From a virus: a DNA stretch of 43,881 nucleotides. Positions within the stretch are counted from its first letter, which is position 1. Each line of letters opens with the position of its first letter. The position numbers and the translations under genes are program-made. The notes under the pieces are model-generated. The model was not told where the DNA came from and did no database searches. It worked only from the letters and a program-made list of their open reading frames with translations. Shown piece after piece: positions 1 to 5,528 of this stretch. The stretch spans positions 1 through 43,881 of IMG/VR virus record IMGVR_UViG_3300037587_000425. One strand, written 5' to 3'.

Positions 1-231
1 ATTGTTAAAACCGTTGACGTTCAAGACTTTAAAGATGAGCATGAAATTAACAATCAAGTTTATACGTTCACTAAAGAACCGATTAATTTCGGTATCGAAG
101 AATGGGATTTTACAGATGTAAATGAAAATGAAATTAAGGAAGCTCAAGTTAATCTCAAAAATAATGAAACGGGGATTATCTTTATGAGTGAATCTAATTT
201 TGGAAAATTCATGTCTATATATTATCCATAA
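1..231 (+). CDS. 3' part of an acidic hypothetical protein (5' cut by window edge)
   Basis: Frame 1 is open from the first base to a TAA at 229-231, giving 76 residues rich in Glu, Asp and Asn (contains KEPINFGIEEWDF). No start codon is visible, so the gene begins outside the window. If the map is circular, the codon before base 1 is the TAG that ends the last gene of the window, so some sequence would have to be missing at the junction. Family not recognised. It leads a run of closely spaced rightward small genes. Confidence 0.6.
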   Translation: MVKTVDVQDFKDEHEINNQVYTFTKEPINFGIEEWDFTDVNENEIKEAQVNLKNNETGIIFMSESNFGKFMSIYYP

Positions 232-241
232 AGGGCTTAAA

Positions 242-418
242 ATGAAATCACATATACAACTAACTAACACTATTAGTAAACAAGTCTTTGATTATTACAT
301 CGAGCATGCGACTAATATTCAGCTATATCATCGCGCTTCTGTTCTCATGCAACAATTATCAGTTATTGAGAATGTAGAAAACCAAAATATATCTTTTAAC
401 GTACCGTCAGCAGCTTAA
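242..418 (+). CDS. small hypothetical protein, 58 aa
   Basis: ATG at 242 follows an AAGGG ribosome site by 8 bases; an upstream in-frame start at 188 lies inside the previous gene and is less likely. The product (MKSHIQLTNTISKQ...) is probably helical and cytoplasmic. No motif recognised. It lies 10 bases after the preceding gene, as expected in a tight operon. Confidence 0.6.
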   Translation: MKSHIQLTNTISKQVFDYYIEHATNIQLYHRASVLMQQLSVIENVENQNISFNVPSAA

Positions 419-443
419 TTATGACATAAAACAGGTGGATAAC

Positions 444-545
444 ATGAAAACATACATATACAACGCAACTGACGGAAGCACAGCACGCGGCTTTAATAGA
501 ACTATTGCAGTTTATCGTTCGGCCGGAGTGGCTAGGAAGTACTGA
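444..545 (+). CDS. very small basic protein, 33 aa
   Basis: An ATG preceded by CAGGTGG encodes a 33-residue peptide starting MKTYIYNATDGSTARGF and ending RSAGVARKY. The clear ribosome site and its place in a packed rightward operon support translation; length and lack of a known family keep confidence moderate. Confidence 0.45.
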   Translation: MKTYIYNATDGSTARGFNRTIAVYRSAGVARKY

Positions 546-616
546 CCGAATAACCATTATAAATTTCTAGCCGCAAATATTTTCAGTTTAATTATAACGT
601 AAAAGAGGTAATTATT

Positions 617-727
617 ATGTATTATGAATTTGAAAACACTTTAACAGCGCTCTATTTTAAAAGTTTAGGGGCGGCGCTTGAGTATGCTCACAAGCAAGGC
701 ACCCGGATTGTAAGGTATTACTCATAA
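617..727 (+). CDS. very small hypothetical protein, 36 aa
   Basis: ATG at 617 after AAGAGGTAATTATT gives a 36-residue protein (MYYEFENTLTALYFKS...), with aromatic residues near the start and a basic tail. Its TAA overlaps the next ATG (TAATG), a translational-coupling arrangement. Function unknown. Confidence 0.5.
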   Translation: MYYEFENTLTALYFKSLGAALEYAHKQGTRIVRYYS

Positions 728-891
728 TGTTAACTAAAAAAGAACTAGACGCTATAGACGTTAATTTGAGCTCTATTATCCATTAGAAATCCAAAATTGT
801 GAAATATTACAATAAAGACCTCAAACACTTAACTCGCAAAACTTTCTTAAAGCGGGTTATTGACTTCTTAACAAGCAAGCCGGGATTTTAA
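727..891 (+). pseudogene. small gene interrupted by an in-frame amber codon
   Basis: The ATG overlaps the previous stop. Translation runs MLTKKELDAIDVNLSSIIH, meets TAG at 784-786, then stays open in the same frame for 34 more codons (KSKIVKYYNKDLKHL... to LTSKPGF) ending in TAA at 889-891. The downstream half is lysine-rich and protein-like, which suggests an ancestral 54-residue gene with an amber mutation, or suppression of the amber codon. Elsewhere in the phage TAG is used as a true stop, so general recoding is unlikely. Confidence 0.4.
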
Positions 892-937
892 TTATGGGAT
901 AAATGCGTAGAGAACGACTGGTTTTAAGGGGGAATTT

Positions 938-1210
938 ATGAAGCATTTAATAATTGATAGATATATGACAAAAGTTGATCGTACTGATTGCGTGGATGGT
1001 GAGTACGGCAAAATATTACATGGCGAAGATAGATTGTATAGCTCGACTGATATGGGCGCAGATTCGCGCACAGTGGCAGAACTACGCAAAAGCACAAAAC
1101 GGTTTACTAGAACTTATCGAGGCGAAGTTGAAAAAGGCGTATTTAAGCATGATCTAGGTTCTTATGCTGGCATTAAAGATTATCACCTTATTTATTTAAA
1201 AGAGGTGTAA
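938..1210 (+). CDS. hypothetical protein, 90 aa
   Basis: ATG at 938 sits 7 bases after AAGGGGG. The 90-residue product (MKHLIIDRYMTKVDRTDCVDG...) is charged, soluble and has no membrane segment; no family recognised. Two shorter open frames overlap it (60 aa on the same strand, 67 aa on the opposite) and lack ribosome sites. It is followed after two bases by the next gene. Confidence 0.7.
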   Translation: MKHLIIDRYMTKVDRTDCVDGEYGKILHGEDRLYSSTDMGADSRTVAELRKSTKRFTRTYRGEVEKGVFKHDLGSYAGIKDYHLIYLKEV

Positions 1211-1212
1211 TT

Positions 1213-1314
1213 ATGGGATTTTTAATATTATTAGGTCTAACTATATGGGCTTTTACTGTATCGCCCATTGTCGGCTTACTTTTTCTTATCTTTTTAATGC
1301 TAGCGTCGAGGTAA
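1213..1314 (+). CDS. single-pass membrane peptide, 33 aa
   Basis: An ATG preceded by AAGAGGTGTAATT encodes 33 residues that are almost wholly hydrophobic (MGFLILLGLTIWAFTVSP...), long enough for one inner-membrane helix. AGGTAATTATG links its stop to the next start. Function unknown; tiny membrane peptides are common among phage early genes. Confidence 0.55.
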   Translation: MGFLILLGLTIWAFTVSPIVGLLFLIFLMLASR

Positions 1315-1316
1315 TT

Positions 1317-1514
1317 ATGACTAAAACTGAAAAACTGCAAAAGATTAAATTTGAGTTAATGGATGCCAATGCCTGGACAACGCAACAAGCAGTCGAACAT
1401 ATAGCTAAAACGCTGCACCGGTCACCAAAAACAATCTATGATTGCTTGTCAATCGGACGCGCTGATATTCCAGATCACTCGCTTGACTTGCTAAAGTTTA
1501 AACTAAGCTTGTAA
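1317..1514 (+). CDS. small helix-turn-helix-like protein, 65 aa
   Basis: ATG at 1317 is preceded by GAGGTAATT; a 5' extension to 1245 would overlap the membrane-peptide gene and lacks a ribosome site. The product contains a segment like a helix-turn-helix (WTTQQAVEHIAKTLHRSPKT, residues about 19-38) followed by a short helix, so it may bind DNA. It is the last rightward gene here; its 3' end overlaps by 12 bases the convergent leftward gene ending at 1503. Confidence 0.6.
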   Translation: MTKTEKLQKIKFELMDANAWTTQQAVEHIAKTLHRSPKTIYDCLSIGRADIPDHSLDLLKFKLSL

Positions 1515-1692
1515 GCCGCCGCTTTTGAATTCTGCTCTATCTGAGTAGGATTTATTTAGCCTTAGTCTTATTTCTAAATCTAATGTCTTGGTTCTGGCTA
1601 ACACAAGCTCCTCTTTAATCTTACCCATTTTAGCAATAAATTCCTGATATTCTGGTGCTATTCTTGCCTTTCTTTCTGCGAGGGTTATTCAT
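1503..1692 (-). pseudogene. small leftward gene with an apparent 1-base frameshift after codon 3
   Basis: From ATG at 1692 the frame reads MNNPRRKKG and soon stops. The neighbouring frame is open to a TAG at 1503-1505 and reads LAERKARIAPEYQEFIAKMG followed by IKEELVLARTKTLDLEIRLR and a 19-residue tail, a convincing helical protein. Removing one C from the CCC run after MNN joins the two. Either the gene is broken, the base is a sequence error, or translation starts at an internal ATG (MGKIKEEL, 41 aa). Confidence 0.45.
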
Positions 1693-1831
1693 TTTTTTTA
1701 AACGAATCTATTTGTTTTAAAATCTTGAAATCAGGAGACCATAACCCGACACAATGCTTAATCTTATTAAAATGATGGGGGTACATAAATCGATAAATTG
1801 TCCATATTGCCGCATTATTCACTCTATACAT
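1685..1831 (-). CDS. small hypothetical protein, 48 aa
   Basis: ATG at 1831 follows a GTGGAGC ribosome site; the protein begins MYRVNNAAIWTIYRFMYPHH and ends DSFKKNE. It overlaps the next gene start by 8 bases and follows the upstream gene stop by 8 bases. Family not recognised. Part of the distal end of the leftward early operon. Confidence 0.5.
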   Translation of the reverse strand: MYRVNNAAIWTIYRFMYPHHFNKIKHCVGLWSPDFKILKQIDSFKKNE

Positions 1832-1839
1832 GCTCCACT

Positions 1840-2016
1840 CTATTTTACAAACCTAATAAAAACATCTCGGTATTTATCGCCCCTCATTAAAGGCCACATT
1901 AAATTTCTGTCTTTTTGTTTGATTTCAACTACTTCGGGTTTATGTTTTTTCGCTTCTACATAGTAATCGATAAAATTATCAAGTTTTTTTATAAATTTGT
2001 CAGATTTTACGCTCAT
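1840..2016 (-). CDS. small basic hypothetical protein, 58 aa
   Basis: ATG at 2016 (MSVKSDKFIKKLDNFIDYYV) runs to a TAG at 1840-1842. The product is lysine-rich and probably helical; no motif recognised. It lies 12 bases downstream of the RusA-like gene, so it is likely co-transcribed with it. Confidence 0.5.
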   Translation of the reverse strand: MSVKSDKFIKKLDNFIDYYVEAKKHKPEVVEIKQKDRNLMWPLMRGDKYRDVFIRFVK

Positions 2017-2028
2017 TTCATTGCCTCT

Positions 2029-2349
2029 CTATTTTCTCAATTCGCCCTCATTAAACTCTATTTGTATTTCCGTCCTTTCTTCTTCGTAGGTTTTGCATTT
2101 AATGCTTTCATAACTAACTTTTTTGACTTCGTCGGTCGAATCATTTCGTAATATTCCAGCTTTGACAATTCCGTCGATAACGGCTTTGGCGCTAACACCG
2201 TCAGGGTCGTGCCTCGCTTTCCTATAACTGATAACGTGGATGTTGACGCGTGTATCCATTTTGCCAGCTTGTTTCTTTGCCACACATTCATATCCAATAT
2301 TCTGTTCCACATCGGCAAGGGGTAAGGTAGTTTTATTATAATCATTCAT
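2029..2349 (-). CDS. RusA-like Holliday junction resolvase
   Basis: The 106-residue length fits the RusA family of phage endonucleases, which cut Holliday junctions as dimers and help resolve recombining or replicating phage DNA before packaging. Visible support is the segment RHDPDGVSAKAVIDGIVKAG followed by ILRNDSTDEVKKV, which matches the family layout of metal-binding aspartates (here in HDPDG, VIDGI and NDSTDE), and the closing ERTEIQIE strand. A 95-residue open frame overlapping it on the same strand is a shadow. The gene fits with the ERF, YqaJ and SSB recombination genes on the other arm. Confidence 0.75.
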   Translation of the reverse strand: MNDYNKTTLPLADVEQNIGYECVAKKQAGKMDTRVNIHVISYRKARHDPDGVSAKAVIDGIVKAGILRNDSTDEVKKVSYESIKCKTYEEERTEIQIEFNEGELRK

Positions 2350-2366
2350 ATTTATCCTAAAAGTCG

Positions 2367-2399
2367 CATAACTCAGACCTCGTTCCTCGGCTGGTTATG
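2367..2399 (+). repeat. minimal attC-like hairpin
   Basis: A 33-bp imperfect palindrome, CATAAC...GTTATG at the ends with CAG/CTG inside, fills the gap between the RusA-like gene and the next leftward gene. Outer boxes are identical to those of the longer attC-like sites that follow, so I take it as a shortened member of that family. Confidence 0.45.
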
Positions 2400-2407
2400 A
2401 CTTTGTG

Positions 2408-2596
2408 TTATATTCCCTTTTGCCTAACTATTGGCACGTCTTTCCACTCACCCCAGCCTTTAGTCGCAGGTGTTGTTGTGCTGCTTTCCCTATGCTGATC
2501 CCTGACTCGCTCCTGTAAAACATCTTTTGTCCTCGTTCTTCCGTTGTGGCATATTCTTTCTTCAATTCTTATTTCTTTTTCAAATAACTCATTCAT
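2408..2596 (-). CDS. hypothetical protein, 62 aa
   Basis: ATG at 2596 is preceded by GAGGGATTAAAA. The product (MNELFEKEIRIEERICHNGR...) has a charged N-terminal helix and a Thr/Gly/Trp-rich C-terminal half; no known family. It is one of the genes flanked on both sides by attC-like sites (2367-2399 and 2621-2696). Confidence 0.55.
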   Translation of the reverse strand: MNELFEKEIRIEERICHNGRTRTKDVLQERVRDQHRESSTTTPATKGWGEWKDVPIVRQKGI

Positions 2597-2620
2597 TTTT
2601 AATCCCTCTCAGTTAAAACA

Positions 2621-2696
2621 CATAACAAATAAATTAAGTCGTTCACTCTGTTCACTTGGACGCTCGTACCTCGCGCCACTTATTAAAGCCGTTATG
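2621..2696 (+). repeat. attC-like site 1
   Basis: CATAACAAATAAATTAAGTC at the left pairs imperfectly with ACTTATTAAAGCCGTTATG at the right: outer 6-base boxes are exact complements, then an unpaired stretch, then an inner box. The arm order (TAACAA first, CGTTAT last) is the canonical attC orientation on the + strand, antiparallel to the genes. The downstream gene takes its TAA stop from the right outer box. Confidence 0.7.
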
Positions 2697-2910
2697 TTGT
2701 TAGCAAAACACCGTATCCTGTACGGCTAAAGTTATAACCCGCTTTACTCATAACATTAAAATCTTCAATGTCTTTTTGATTGTCTTTAAAATCAGACGCT
2801 AATAATATTTTTACTTTTTCAGGTTTGTTTGGGTTGTTTTGCCCAACCTTTCTTTTAAGTAAAAGAACGGGTAACGGAGACCTTAAGTGTCTACAATCTA
2901 ATTCCAACAT
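2692..2910 (-). CDS. TusA-fold sulfurtransferase-like protein lacking the catalytic Cys
   Basis: The 72-residue protein matches the TusA/SirA layout: LELDCRHLRSPLPVLLLKRK aligns with the family N-terminus (LDxxGLxCPxPxxxxK), and a later DIEDF matches DIPxF. TusA proteins relay sulfur through the Cys of CPxP; here that position is Ser (SPLP) and a Cys lies three residues after Glu-Leu-Asp instead, so normal persulfide chemistry is doubtful. The ATG lies inside the outer box of the attC-like site at 2908-2966, with GGAG as ribosome site inside the site, and the stop lies in the box of the site at 2621-2696. It is therefore exactly one cassette long. Confidence 0.6.
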   Translation of the reverse strand: MLELDCRHLRSPLPVLLLKRKVGQNNPNKPEKVKILLASDFKDNQKDIEDFNVMSKAGYNFSRTGYGVLLTT

Positions 2911-2966
2911 AACAAATCACTCCAGTTGATTGCGACTGAGCAAAGCGACTGAGCTCTGCCGTTATG
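2908..2966 (+). repeat. attC-like site 2
   Basis: 59 bp beginning CATAACAAATCACTCCAG and ending CTCTGCCGTTATG, with a GCGACTGAG repeat in the loop. Its left outer box contains the start codon of the TusA-like gene and its right outer box the stop codon of the gene ending at 2962. Orientation canonical on the + strand. Confidence 0.65.
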
Positions 2967-3180
2967 TATCGCCCAAATAAACTATTGAATCAGGATTAAC
3001 AACCAAATCTATGGTTGTTCCTCCGTGCCCCAGCGGGTGAACTATTACGTGAATACCGTCTTCTGTCTTGGTTTGAACCTTCATAAGAAATTCAGGCGAA
3101 ACCATTACTGAATTACCGTCTTTATCTTGGCTTTCAATTTCCATATTTAACAAATCAAATAAATCTTCTTTCATTTTCAT
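2962..3180 (-). CDS. hypothetical protein, 72 aa
   Basis: Starts MKMKEDLFDLLNMEIESQDK; the C-terminal half is beta-strand-like (GIHVIVHPLGHGGTTIDLVV). Cytoplasmic, no recognised family. It occupies a unit bounded by attC-like sites 2908-2966 and 3193-3253; its stop is inside the former. Confidence 0.6.
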   Translation of the reverse strand: MKMKEDLFDLLNMEIESQDKDGNSVMVSPEFLMKVQTKTEDGIHVIVHPLGHGGTTIDLVVNPDSIVYLGDT

Positions 3181-3192
3181 TTCTCCAAATTA

Positions 3193-3253
3193 CATAACAA
3201 ATAAATTAAATCGGAGCGCATAAAGACGCGCCCGTTTATTAATGGTCGTTATG
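3193..3253 (+). repeat. attC-like site 3
   Basis: 61 bp, CATAACAAATAAATTAAATC ... GTTTATTAATGGTCGTTATG, with a GCGC-rich hairpin top. The right outer box provides the stop of the gene at 3249. Nearly the same left arm as site 1. Confidence 0.7.
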
Positions 3254-3623
3254 TGCCTACTTTTTCACGCCAGCCTTTATAATCATAAATAGCATTCTTC
3301 AATTCTTCTTTTGCTGTATCTTCATTAATGTATTTCCAATAATCTTGCGCAATAATTTCAGCAGCAGTAGCTATGCGAACTAGCTTTCCAAGCCCAACAC
3401 ATAACAACTCATTCGAGCCGGACGCACTAACATTGTGCGGCTCTGGTTGCCTATAGTCACACATAAGGACACCCATAAAACAACCGCCATTGTGTCCTTT
3501 CTTAACTTTCCATCCAGAAGAGCATTTATCTTTATCGCTACCATTTCCGCCGCGATCACACTCAGAACAATCAACAAATAATCTCCCTTTAGTATCTTTC
3601 TCGCTGTATTTTGCTTTTTTCAT
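3249..3623 (-). CDS. cysteine-rich (zinc-ribbon-like) protein carrying a translated attC half-site
   Basis: Start placed at ATG 3623 (MKKAKYSEKDTKGRLFVDCS) because GGAG lies 8 bases upstream; a TTG 12 bases earlier is possible. The N-terminal half has CSEC, C and C spacings typical of a small zinc-binding domain. Residues NVSASGSNELL in the middle are the translation of an attC-like half-site (3398-3437), after which an unrelated helical half follows (LVRIATAAEIIAQDYWKYIN). The protein looks like two short cassette products fused through the site. Confidence 0.6.
   Translation of the reverse strand: MKKAKYSEKDTKGRLFVDCSECDRGGNGSDKDKCSSGWKVKKGHNGGCFMGVLMCDYRQPEPHNVSASGSNELLCVGLGKLVRIATAAEIIAQDYWKYINEDTAKEELKNAIYDYKGWREKVGT
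3398..3437 (+). repeat. translated attC-like half-site, copy 1 (NVSASGS)
   Basis: On the + strand CACATAACAACTCATTCGAG then CCGGACGCACTAACATTGTG. The first half equals the left arm of a standard attC (TAACAA..TC..TC.AGCCGGACG) but no right arm follows. On the gene strand it encodes NVSASGSNELL. Same block at 4017-4050 and, inverted, at 15489-15532. Confidence 0.65.
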
Positions 3624-3641
3624 CTTATTCTCCAATAAAAA

Positions 3642-3697
3642 TATAACAATAAAATCAAACCGACTCGCTACGCTCGCGGCTTATTAAAGCTGTTATA
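3642..3697 (+). repeat. attC-like site 4 (best match to a classical attC)
   Basis: 56 bp: TATAACAATAAAATCAAACC at the left, hairpin top GACTCGCTACGCTCGCGG, and GGCTTATTAAAGCTGTTATA at the right. Outer boxes are exact complements, the inner CCG/CGG boxes pair, and the distance from outer box to CCG is 15 bases on both arms, the same as in the classical aadA-type attC. The stop of the gene at 3693 lies in the right outer box. Confidence 0.8.
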
Positions 3698-3869
3698 ACG
3701 CTTGCAGGTAATCGCTCTCGAAGTCCAATAATTCCTTTTTAGCGTATTCCAAATCTTTACGTTTATCCTCAACCTCTTCTTTTAAATGAAGGTGTTGAAA
3801 TGCAAGCTCTTCAACTCTTTCCGCTGCATCATCTAGTTCCTGTCCTGTTTCAAATTCTTGTATAGCCAT
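3693..3869 (-). CDS. coiled-coil protein, 58 aa
   Basis: ATG at 3869 (MAIQEFETGQELDDAAERVE) has GGAG 9 bases upstream; an in-frame start at 3932 would overlap the previous gene. Heptad-like charged residues through most of the length predict one long helix. Function unknown. The site between it and the upstream gene is reduced to a short GATTAA/TTAATC palindrome next to TTATAACG. Confidence 0.6.
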   Translation of the reverse strand: MAIQEFETGQELDDAAERVEELAFQHLHLKEEVEDKRKDLEYAKKELLDFESDYLQAL

Positions 3870-3894
3870 TTTAATTAACTCCGCGTTATAACGA

Positions 3895-4116
3895 TTAAGC
3901 GTTAATCGCGTATTTATCTCTGTCAAACCCATCCTTACCTTCTCGTTTCGCTAAATCTATCTGTGCCGCGTAAAGTCCGTTTTCCGTATTTTGTTTTTCT
4001 ATTGTTGCCTCAAGCCTTAGCAGCTCATCCGAGCCGGACGCGCTTACATTTGGAGATTTCGTTTTGCATATCGCCGGCTCATAGCTATCAGCTTTTTCAT
4101 AATATTCTTTATTCAT
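3895..4116 (-). CDS. hypothetical protein with translated attC half-site, 73 aa
   Basis: ATG at 4116 follows GAGAGGCGCACG. The first 22 residues (MNKEYYEKADSYEPAICKTK) lead into NVSASGSDELL, the translated half-site, and then a helical tail. The leader before this ATG (CATAACGAAAACTATTGAGA then GGCGCACGATG) closely matches the leader of the rightward gene at 15429, which also carries NVSASGS. Confidence 0.55.
   Translation of the reverse strand: MNKEYYEKADSYEPAICKTKSPNVSASGSDELLRLEATIEKQNTENGLYAAQIDLAKREGKDGFDRDKYAINA
4017..4050 (+). repeat. translated attC-like half-site, copy 2
   Basis: GCTCATCCGAGCCGGACGCG followed by CTTACATT is a diverged copy of the block at 3398-3437; the CATAAC box has changed to CTTAGCAG. 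It still encodes NVSASGSDELL on the gene strand. Confidence 0.55.
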
Positions 4117-4139
4117 CGTGCGCCTCTCAATAGTTTTCG

Positions 4140-4448
4140 TTATGCAGTATGATCTATCTTTAATTCACACCAATAAGCAGGACAAGCTTCCTTCATCAGC
4201 CCGCGCAGCGCGGTTGGCTCGTCTGCCATTTTCCATCCTGTTGCTGTTTTATAAGCTATCGCTGAAGCGCCCGTAGTCTTATTTGTAAGTACATTTACTC
4301 CAATAGGCAAATATACAATACAAAGAGTTCCCGTTGGTGGCGGGGTTTCTTTAACAGAATGAAAATCCCGCATAACAAGGCAATTTAACGCCGACCCACT
4401 ACTGGGTCGGTTGGCTTCGCTTTCTGTGGCTTCGTTCTCATTTTTCAT
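4140..4448 (-). CDS. DUF551-like small phage protein
   Basis: The domain begins around MRDFHSVKETPPPTGTLCIV and ends YWCELKIDH, which resembles DUF551-type proteins (a short SVKDxLPPxG start, a Trp and Cys near the end). Two starts are possible: ATG 4373, inside the outer box of the attC-like site, and ATG 4448 with AAGGAG 8-9 bases upstream, which adds 25 residues encoded by the loop of that site. I give the latter because of its ribosome site. Role unknown; such genes are common in phage accessory regions. Confidence 0.55.
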   Translation of the reverse strand: MKNENEATESEANRPSSGSALNCLVMRDFHSVKETPPPTGTLCIVYLPIGVNVLTNKTTGASAIAYKTATGWKMADEPTALRGLMKEACPAYWCELKIDHTA

Positions 4449-4503
4449 GGTATTCATCTCCTTATTTGTCTGCCTGTGGTCGGGTTAATTGCAACGTTAT
4501 AAA
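4371..4503 (+). repeat. long attC-like site 5
   Basis: Left arm CATAACAAGGCAATTTAACG followed by CCGACC, right arm GGTCGGGTTAATTGCAACGT then TATA. The arms pair over TAAC, GCAATT, AAC and CCGACC. The 80-base loop holds a second hairpin (CCGACCCA/TGGGTCGG) and a ribosome site plus ATG. Length about 133 bp, similar to the long attC variants known from Vibrio. Confidence 0.65.
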
Positions 4504-4862
4504 CCTAGTTCTCTATGTTCGTACCAGAAAATAACAGGCTCATTTGTTAATTCAATCATTCCAAATCTTTCGGCGACTCTAAAATTAACCGATGTTTTTC
4601 TGGCTCTAGCAGTTTGCAATTCAATTTCTCTTCTAAACTCTTCAACACTAAATACGCTTTTAAATAAATTACATGGAGCGCATGCTGGCACTATGTTATC
4701 AATCACATCATTTTCAAGCTTCCATAGTTCTCCACCCCGTCTGTAAACCGGCTCAAAATGATCTGCATGCCAGCCTTTATTAGGTAAATTATCGCCGCAA
4801 TACCAGCAATGACCCTCTGATTTTTGCCAAATTATTTCACGTTGTTTTTTATTTAGCGCCAT
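4497..4862 (-). CDS. HNH endonuclease
   Basis: The start MALNKKQREIIWQKSEGHCW at 4862 is chosen because AGGAATATT precedes it. Residues about 18-65 form a classical HNH domain: CWYCG, then GWHADHFEPVYRRGGE, then NIVPACAPCNLFK, i.e. two CxxC zinc pairs and the catalytic His of ADH. At 121 residues it is a free-standing nuclease. The frame is open 35 codons further upstream, where it would encode a hydrophobic N-terminus (MGILEWAFIWVILMIWKIGQ) with no ribosome site; that piece may be a separate membrane peptide. Stop lies in the attC-like site at 4371-4503. Confidence 0.75.
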   Translation of the reverse strand: MALNKKQREIIWQKSEGHCWYCGDNLPNKGWHADHFEPVYRRGGELWKLENDVIDNIVPACAPCNLFKSVFSVEEFRREIELQTARARKTSVNFRVAERFGMIELTNEPVIFWYEHRELGL

Positions 4863-5019
4863 AATATTCCTGTTTATAACAATGCGTTCTATCGTCAACA
4901 GCCACGCCTGACCGATTTTCCATATCATTAAGATTACCCAAATAAATGCCCATTCTAATATCCCCATGTGTTAAGTGATGGCTATCCATCTAACCCAATG
5001 CGGTACCGTCTTAAATTTC
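4863..5019. other. gap between HNH gene and membrane-protein gene
   Basis: Contains the open 5' extension of the HNH frame (hydrophobic, from 4967) and, on the + strand, TATAACAATGCG and GTGTTAAGTG, which match attC outer boxes individually; their flanks do not pair, so I do not call a site. Confidence 0.35.
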
Positions 5020-5202
5020 TTATTCATTTTTATCCTCCGGCACAGCAATCAACACACACTTCTGATTACGTGGTAATTCTTTTTGACATTGATTTATTAA
5101 CTTATTCGTATCTCTAACTATAGATCCAAAATTTACATGCGTTATCACACCTATCGACCAAACCACTGTACCGAATACGAATATAATTGTTATTTTACCC
5201 AT
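5020..5202 (-). CDS. small membrane-anchored protein, 60 aa
   Basis: ATG at 5202 is preceded by GGAGATT. Residues 2-22 (GKITIIFVFGTVVWSIGVIT) are a signal-anchor-like membrane helix; the rest, ending CQKELPRNQKCVLIAVPEDK, is soluble with two Cys. The C-terminal pattern LPRNQxCVLxAVPE recurs in small membrane proteins of many phages, but I know no function for it. The C-terminal domain would most likely be periplasmic. Confidence 0.6.
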   Translation of the reverse strand: MGKITIIFVFGTVVWSIGVITHVNFGSIVRDTNKLINQCQKELPRNQKCVLIAVPEDKNE

Positions 5203-5227
5203 AATCTCCAATCTCCTCTAAATATAC

Positions 5228-5255
5228 TTGATATTCGCCAAACTTCTTATATAAT
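5228..5255 (+). promoter_or_regulatory. consensus-like sigma-70 promoter facing against the leftward operon
   Basis: TTGATA at 5228-5233, 16-base spacer, TATAAT at 5250-5255. A perfect -10 and near-perfect -35 in front of the only rightward gene embedded in the leftward operon. Confidence 0.6.
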
Positions 5256-5288
5256 CATATTAGAATGTTATTACTTATTAGAAATATT

Positions 5289-5465
5289 ATGCTTAAATCT
5301 GTACAAACAGTTCGTGAATTAAATGCCTTCGTAGACATGGTAGGCATAAGCTCGCATGAATCTCTTGTAGCTAAATTAGCAGAGTCTAATGTTGTGGTGT
5401 CTGCAAACATAGCCAGATTGATTTTAAGCCCTAAAACAACCGTACACCATAAGCAAGTTTATTAG
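5289..5465 (+). CDS. rightward hypothetical protein inside the leftward operon, 58 aa
   Basis: ATG 5289 (MLKSVQTVRELNAFVDMVGI) or ATG 5265, only a few bases after the predicted transcript start. The product is probably helical (SSHESLVAKLAESNVVVSAN). Its own promoter, opposite orientation and position, and antisense potential resemble regulatory genes placed against early operons. The reverse frame (51 aa, starting MFADTTTLD) lacks a ribosome site. No family recognised. Confidence 0.45.
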   Translation: MLKSVQTVRELNAFVDMVGISSHESLVAKLAESNVVVSANIARLILSPKTTVHHKQVY

Positions 5466-5528
5466 CTTCATAATCCTTTCTTGGCTTCACTTCTTACTCC
5501 TGGAATAGGAGGTCTCTTTCTGCCGTTG

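Noticed and set aside
727-891. Phage-wide recoding of TAG
   Set aside because: TAG ends several intact genes (for example 6008, 6601, 18043, 43881) and no suppressor tRNA is visible.
4863-4976. Another attC-like site (TATAACAATGCG to GTGTTAAGTG)
   Set aside because: The boxes match singly but the arms do not pair.
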